From an uncultured Blautia sp. (GTDB lineage: Bacteria; Bacillota; Clostridia; Lachnospirales; Lachnospiraceae): a DNA stretch of 27,246 nt. The stretch spans positions 1 through 27,246 of the forward strand of contig UQSX01000034.1 of assembly GCA_900543715.1 (NCBI GenBank), given 5' to 3'. Shown here piece after piece: positions 23,066-27,246 of this stretch; within the stretch, counting starts at the first letter, position 1; the number at the start of each line of letters is the position of its first letter. The translations under genes and the position numbers were made by a program. The notes below the pieces were generated by a model. That model was not told the origin of the DNA. It did not search any database and worked only from the letters and a program-made list of their open reading frames with translations.

Positions 23066-23900
23066 GACTTATCTGGAATGTGACAGAGACTATGAGGAAG
23101 CGGATATCGTGCTTTTCGGAGCGCCTTTTGATTCCAGCACTTCCTTCAGACCGGGAACCAGATTCGGGAGCAGCGCTATCCGCCATGAGTCTTTTGGGCT
23201 GGAAAGCTACAGCCCTTATCAGGACCGGGACCTGAGAGATTACCGGATCATGGATTCCGGGGACCTGGAGCTGAGTTTTGGAAATACCAAGCTGGCCCTG
23301 GCAGATATTGAAGAACGGGCACAGACTATACTGAATGACGGGAAGATCCCTTTTATGCTGGGCGGAGAACATCTGGTGACACTGGGAGCTTTCCGGGCAG
23401 CAATCAAAAAATTTCCAGACATCCATATTATTCATTTTGACGCTCATGCAGATCTGCGCCAGGACTACCTGGGAGCAGAGCTGTCTCATGCCTGTGTGCT
23501 GAGAAGATGCTGGGAGCTTGTTGGAGACGGACGCATTCACCAGTTTGGCATCCGCTCCGGAGACCGGGAAGAATTTTACTGGGGAAAAGACCATGTAAAA
23601 ACCAGAAAATTTGATTTTGAGGGTCTTGAAGAAACTTTGGAACAACTGAATGATGTTCCCATTTACTTTACCCTGGATCTGGATGTAATGGATCCTTCCG
23701 TATTTCCGGGAACAGGTACGCCGGAACCTGGCGGGGTTTCCTTTGAGGAATTACGGAAAGCAGCCACTCTGGTCTGCCAAAAGGGCAATGTAGCGGCCTG
23801 CGACGTAAATGAGCTGAGCCCTCATTACGATCAGAGCGGAGCTTCTACTGCCGTGGCCTGCAAGATCGTCCGGGAGATGCTCCTGGCGCTGAGCAAATAG
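23046..23900 (+). CDS. speB: Agmatinase-type ureohydrolase (SpeB)
   Basis: 284 aa, arginase/agmatinase superfamily. All binuclear manganese ligands are in place: GGEHL (His109), DAHADLR (Asp132, His134, Asp136) and TLDLDVMDP (Asp211, Asp213). FGAPFDSSTSFRPGTRFG, PGTGTPEPGG and the C-terminal ACDVNELSPHYD fit agmatinases. It converts agmatine to putrescine and urea. N1-aminopropylagmatine hydrolysis, giving spermidine directly, is an alternative for this subfamily. The start overlaps speE, with GAGGAG about 11 nt upstream. It is followed by a 106-nt gap, the largest in the second half of the operon. Confidence 0.93.
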   Translation: MLRTNVETYLECDRDYEEADIVLFGAPFDSSTSFRPGTRFGSSAIRHESFGLESYSPYQDRDLRDYRIMDSGDLELSFGNTKLALADIEERAQTILNDGKIPFMLGGEHLVTLGAFRAAIKKFPDIHIIHFDAHADLRQDYLGAELSHACVLRRCWELVGDGRIHQFGIRSGDREEFYWGKDHVKTRKFDFEGLEETLEQLNDVPIYFTLDLDVMDPSVFPGTGTPEPGGVSFEELRKAATLVCQKGNVAACDVNELSPHYDQSGASTAVACKIVREMLLALSK

Positions 23901-23959
23901 AAGTAAGCATACGAATGCATGGAAACACGAAAAAGATAAAAAGATAGTAACATTATAAA

Positions 23960-23965
23960 TATAAT
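23960..23965 (+). promoter_or_regulatory. Possible internal -10 box before the carboxyspermidine genes
   Basis: A perfect TATAAT in the AT-rich 106-nt gap between speB and the dehydrogenase gene, 41 nt before the ATG. The -35 position (TAAAAA) is poor. No terminator is visible in the gap, so read-through from speB is also expected. Confidence 0.3.
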
Positions 23966-24006
23966 AGCCGAAAGTTGAAGGCAAAAAAGAAATCGGAGGA
24001 AAAATC

Positions 24007-25209
24007 ATGGGAAAAGCATTGATCATCGGATGCGGCGGCGTAGCTTCTGTAGCTATTCACAAATGCTGCCAGAACAGTGAAGTATTTGAGGAGATCTGCA
24101 TTGCCAGCAGGACAGTGTCCAAGTGCGACGCTCTGAAGGAAAAACTTCAGGGAACCACCAAGACAAAGATCACCACTGCACAGGTAAATGCAGACAATGT
24201 GGAGGAACTGATCGAACTGATCAACAGGGAAAAACCAGATGTGGTGCTGAATCTGGCTCTGCCATATCAGGATCTGACTATTATGGACGCCTGTCTGGCT
24301 ACAAAGACCCACTATGTGGATACTGCCAATTATGAGCCGGAAGACACGGCAAAATTTGAATACAGCTGGCAGTGGGCTTACAGAGAACGGTTTGAAAAGG
24401 CCGGGATTACCGCCCTTTTGGGAAGCGGTTTTGACCCGGGAGTTACAGGAGTATTCTCTGCTTATGCTCTGAAACATGAATTTGATGAGATCAACTATAT
24501 TGATATCCTGGACTGCAACGGCGGCGATCACGGCTATCCTTTTGCTACCAACTTTAATCCGGAGATCAATATCCGTGAGGTTTCTGCCAACGGCTCTTAC
24601 TGGGAAGACGGACACTGGGTGGAGACCAAGCCTATGGAGATCAAGAGAGTTTATAATTTTGAAGAAGTAGGAGAGAAGGATATGTATCTGCTCCACCATG
24701 AGGAAATCGAAAGCCTGGCTCTGAATATTCCAGGAATCAAGAGGATCCGTTTCTTCATGACCTTTGGACAGAGCTATCTTACTCATTTAAAATGTCTGGA
24801 GAATGTAGGAATGACCTCCATTGAGCCCATTATGTTTGAAGGAAAAGAGATCGTGCCTCTCCAGTTCTTAAAGGCAGTTCTTCCCGACCCGGCTTCTCTG
24901 GGACCAAGAACCAAAGGAAAGACCAATATCGGCTGTATTTTCCAGGGAAAGAAAGACGGAAAGGACAAGAACTATTATCTGTATAATATCTGCGACCATG
25001 AGAAGTGCTATGCAGAGGTAGGCTCCCAGGCAGTTGCCTATACCACAGGCGTTCCTGCTATGATCGGCGCTATGATGATCATGACAGGAAAGTGGAACAA
25101 ACCGGGAGTCCATAACATTGAAGAATTTGATCCGGATCCATTTATGGAAGCCCTGAATAAATGGGGACTGCCATGGAGAGAAAGCCATGATCCGGTTCTG
25201 GTGGATTAA
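24007..25209 (+). CDS. Carboxy(nor)spermidine dehydrogenase (saccharopine dehydrogenase family)
   Basis: 400 aa, the usual length for this LYS1-like family. The N-terminal NADPH fold reads KALIIGCGGVASVAIHKC, then ASRTVSKCDAL and VVLNLALPYQDLTIMDACL. HYVDTANYEP, LLGSGFDPGVTGVF and the DCNGGDHGYPFATNFNPEINIREV block are characteristic of carboxynorspermidine/carboxyspermidine dehydrogenases rather than lysine-biosynthetic saccharopine dehydrogenases. The enzyme reductively condenses aspartate semialdehyde with a diamine (putrescine gives carboxyspermidine, diaminopropane gives carboxynorspermidine). CGGAGG lies 6-7 nt before the ATG. Its stop TAA shares one base with the ATG of the decarboxylase gene. 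It is a second aminopropyl route next to speD/speE. Confidence 0.92.
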   Translation: MGKALIIGCGGVASVAIHKCCQNSEVFEEICIASRTVSKCDALKEKLQGTTKTKITTAQVNADNVEELIELINREKPDVVLNLALPYQDLTIMDACLATKTHYVDTANYEPEDTAKFEYSWQWAYRERFEKAGITALLGSGFDPGVTGVFSAYALKHEFDEINYIDILDCNGGDHGYPFATNFNPEINIREVSANGSYWEDGHWVETKPMEIKRVYNFEEVGEKDMYLLHHEEIESLALNIPGIKRIRFFMTFGQSYLTHLKCLENVGMTSIEPIMFEGKEIVPLQFLKAVLPDPASLGPRTKGKTNIGCIFQGKKDGKDKNYYLYNICDHEKCYAEVGSQAVAYTTGVPAMIGAMMIMTGKWNKPGVHNIEEFDPDPFMEALNKWGLPWRESHDPVLVD

Positions 25210-26345
25210 TGAGCGGGAATACACAGGCAGGCTTTTCTACCCCCTATTTTCTGGTGGAGGAGAAAAGCCTGCTCCACAATCTGGAAATTTTAAAAGATGT
25301 ACAGGAACGGGCAGGCTGTAAAATCCTTCTGGCTCAGAAGGCTTTTTCCATGTTTTATGCTTACCCTCTGATCCGGAAATATCTGGCAGGAACCACGGCC
25401 AGCGGAGTATATGAGGCCCGGCTGGGTCATGAATGTTTTGGAGGAGAAACCCATGTGTTTTCTCCTGCCTACCGGGAAGAGGAGTTTGAGGAAATCTTAC
25501 AGTACGCAGATGATCTGGTATTCAACTCTCCCAGACAGGTAAGACTCTTTGGAGAACGGGCAAAAAAAGCGGGAAAATCCATAGGTCTGCGGGTCAATCC
25601 TCAGTGTTCCACCCAGGAGGGACATGCTATTTATGATCCCTGTGCACCGGGATCCAGGCTGGGAACCACTCTGGAGAATTTTGATGAGAGCCTTCTGCCA
25701 TTTTTGGACGGACTGCACTTCCACACTCTCTGTGAACAGGGAGCTGAGGACTTGGAGATCACCCTTCAGGCTGTGGAGGAAAAGTTTGGAAAATATCTGT
25801 ATCAGATGAATTGGCTGAACCTGGGAGGGGGACATCATATTACAAAAGAGGGATATGATATAGAAAAGCTCATTGCAATGGTAAAGCGGCTGAAAGAGAC
25901 CTATGATTTAGAGGTCTACCTGGAGCCTGGGGAGGCAGTGGTCTTAAATGCAGGACTGCTGGTTTCTTCTGTGCTGGAAGTGGTCCACAATGATCTGGAT
26001 ATTGCCATACTGGATACTTCTGCAGCCTGCCATATGCCCGATGTGCTGGAAATGCCCTACCGCCCTCCGGTGGAAAACAGCGGAGAGCCGGGGGAAAAGG
26101 TCTATACTTTCCGCCTTGCAGGACCTACCTGTCTGGCTGGAGATGTGATCGGGGATTACTCTTTTGATGAGCCTTTAAAGCCGGGGGATCAGATTATTCT
26201 GGAAGATATGGCTCTTTATACCATGGTGAAGACCAATACTTTCAACGGAATGCCCCTTCCGGACATTGTCTGGGAAAAGGCGGACGGGGAGAAAGTGCTG
26301 GTGAAGAAGTTCGGGTATGAGGACTTTAAGGGGAGATTATCCTGA
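25209..26345 (+). CDS. nspC: Carboxy(nor)spermidine decarboxylase
   Basis: 378 aa, fold-type III (alanine racemase-like barrel) PLP enzyme. The Schiff-base lysine is Lys44 in ILLAQKAFSMF. HFHTLCEQ, WLNLGGGHH, YLEPGEAVV and the C-terminal active-site block DTSAACHMPDVLEMPYRP are diagnostic of carboxynorspermidine/carboxyspermidine decarboxylases, distinct from diaminopimelate decarboxylase. It decarboxylates the product of the preceding dehydrogenase to spermidine (or norspermidine). The gene starts inside the dehydrogenase stop codon (TAATG) with no good ribosome site of its own, so it depends on translational coupling. A strong terminator follows. Confidence 0.94.
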   Translation: MSGNTQAGFSTPYFLVEEKSLLHNLEILKDVQERAGCKILLAQKAFSMFYAYPLIRKYLAGTTASGVYEARLGHECFGGETHVFSPAYREEEFEEILQYADDLVFNSPRQVRLFGERAKKAGKSIGLRVNPQCSTQEGHAIYDPCAPGSRLGTTLENFDESLLPFLDGLHFHTLCEQGAEDLEITLQAVEEKFGKYLYQMNWLNLGGGHHITKEGYDIEKLIAMVKRLKETYDLEVYLEPGEAVVLNAGLLVSSVLEVVHNDLDIAILDTSAACHMPDVLEMPYRPPVENSGEPGEKVYTFRLAGPTCLAGDVIGDYSFDEPLKPGDQIILEDMALYTMVKTNTFNGMPLPDIVWEKADGEKVLVKKFGYEDFKGRLS

Positions 26346-26360
26346 TACTTTGCTGAATAT

Positions 26361-26406
26361 AAAAAATTAGAAGAGGCTGCTTCATTACGGCCTCTTCTAA
26401 TTTTTT
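26361..26406 (+). terminator. Terminator of the polyamine operon
   Basis: A perfect 15-bp stem AAAATTAGAAGAGGC / GCCTCTTCTAATTTT around a 12-nt loop with a T6 tail, 15 nt after the nspC stop. The palindromic A/T ends would also let it work on the other strand. Confidence 0.93.
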
Positions 26407-26559
26407 ATGATATTATAACGCAATACTTCTGAAAATATCTTTGCATTTAGGGTAATTGTCAGCCAAACACATACAATAAAAAGGTACCAAAGCTTCTGGT
26501 GTTATTTAAAGAATGATAATTGTAATGATGAAGAACGATGACAAAGGAGAGGATATGTA

Positions 26560-27246
26560 ATGAAAACTTGGCTGATTACCGGCTGTTCCAGCGGCATTGG
26601 CAGGGCAATCGCAGAAAAAGTTTTAGAAAATGGAGATAACGCAGTAATTACAGCTAGAAATAAAGAAAGATTACAGTCATTAGCCGACTTGTTCCCAAAA
26701 ACTTCTTTACCGGTTTCTCTAGAAGTAACCGATATGGAAAGCATAAAAAACGCAGTTCAATCTGCAAAAATGCGGTTTGGAACAATTGATGTTTTAGTAA
26801 ATAATGCAGGCCGGGGCTATAGCGGAGCTGTGGAAGAAGGGGACAACAAAGCAGTAGCCGAACTTTTTGATACCAATTTATTCGGCCCTATTAGTTTGAT
26901 GAAAGAGGTTCTTCCCGATATGCGCAAGCAGAAATCAGGAGCAATTATAAACATTTCCTCTTTAGGGGTGCTCACTTGTGACGGCGGAACAGGATATTAT
27001 GCCGCTTCAAAGGCTGCTTTAGAAAAAATAAGCATCGCATTAAGTAAAGAAGCAGAGCAATTAGGCATTAAGGTAATGATTGTAGAACCAGGACCATTTA
27101 GAACGAATTTCAGAGTTTCTCATGTTCAGGGGAATAACCGAAGCATATCTGATTATGCTAAAATTAAAGAAGCCCGTGATCGGCTGGCCGCAGACCCATT
27201 TGGACAGAATGGAGATCCTGAGAAAGCTGCCAAAGTAATTGTTGAA
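26560..27246 (+). CDS. Short-chain dehydrogenase/reductase (SDR), 3' end outside window
   Basis: 229 codons run to the window edge without a stop. The start is at 26560 with GGAGAGG about 8 nt upstream. It is a classical SDR: cofactor loop WLITGCSSGIGRAIA, a TARNKERL segment (basic residue suggests NADPH), LVNNAGRGYSG, NISSLG with the catalytic serine, and YYAASKAALEK with the Tyr-x3-Lys pair, then VEPGPFRTNF. It lies after the polyamine terminator, separated by about 150 nt of AT-rich sequence with no convincing promoter. Codon choice is visibly more A/T-ending (TTA, ATT, AAA) than the polyamine genes beside it, which may mark later acquisition. The substrate is not predictable. Confidence 0.92.
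   Translation, partial: MKTWLITGCSSGIGRAIAEKVLENGDNAVITARNKERLQSLADLFPKTSLPVSLEVTDMESIKNAVQSAKMRFGTIDVLVNNAGRGYSGAVEEGDNKAVAELFDTNLFGPISLMKEVLPDMRKQKSGAIINISSLGVLTCDGGTGYYAASKAALEKISIALSKEAEQLGIKVMIVEPGPFRTNFRVSHVQGNNRSISDYAKIKEARDRLAADPFGQNGDPEKAAKVIVE

Noticed and set aside
1..27246. CRISPR arrays, insertion sequences, prophage genes, tRNA or rRNA genes
   Set aside because: No regularly spaced repeats, transposase or integrase motifs, or tRNA-like cloverleaves were seen on either strand.

Overview
The window reads as a chromosomal segment of a low-to-mid GC anaerobic Firmicute, most likely a Lachnospiraceae member (Blautia-like). Pointers are AGGAGG-type ribosome binding sites, clostridial-type proteins (DUF2325, DUF3793, DUF5721, COG2509 dehydrogenase, long HtpG, DegV) and many strong intrinsic terminators. 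No rRNA, tRNA, insertion sequence, prophage or CRISPR array was found. The genus is inference only.

Layout. 1-2416 (+): 3' part of glnS, then a MocR-type regulator. 2476-3847: a scar where the 3' ends of a transporter gene (-) and an enoate-reductase-like gene (+) are joined head to head with both 5' ends missing. 3969-7094 (-): K+/H+ antiporter with TrkA-C domains, a small YtxH-like protein, and a Cof-type HAD phosphatase. 7191-8632 (+): DUF2325, DUF3793 and flavodoxin operon with two palindromic operator-like sites. 8714-11114 (+): maf, a phosphoglycolate-phosphatase-like gene, a small acidic protein and a methyltransferase. 11121-13329 (+): a perfect CIRCE element and htpG. 13492-16245 (-): DUF5721, nudC and COG2509 dehydrogenase operon, divergent from degV (16440-17279). 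17368-19242 (+): pit and DUF47 phosphate module behind a leader that holds a terminator-like hairpin. 19369-19768 (+): promoter, about 365 nt of structured non-coding sequence, and terminator. 19917-26345 (+): six-gene polyamine operon. 26560-end (+): partial short-chain dehydrogenase.

How the genes work together. The polyamine operon is the metabolic centrepiece. SpeA and SpeB can convert arginine to agmatine to putrescine. SpeD and SpeE supply and transfer the decarboxy-AdoMet aminopropyl group to give spermidine. The last two genes encode the carboxy(nor)spermidine dehydrogenase and decarboxylase, which make spermidine or related amines from aspartate semialdehyde. Two normally alternative aminopropyl-donor routes are thus in one transcription unit. 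The structured RNA just upstream has no recognised family and is the strongest candidate for something undescribed. It could be a free-standing RNA or a leader attenuating the polyamine operon.

Other regulatory points are CIRCE control of htpG, a probable terminator between the pit promoter and pit, paired palindromes on the flavodoxin operon promoter, and clustered GAACAG/CTGTTC half-sites between degV and the nudC operon.
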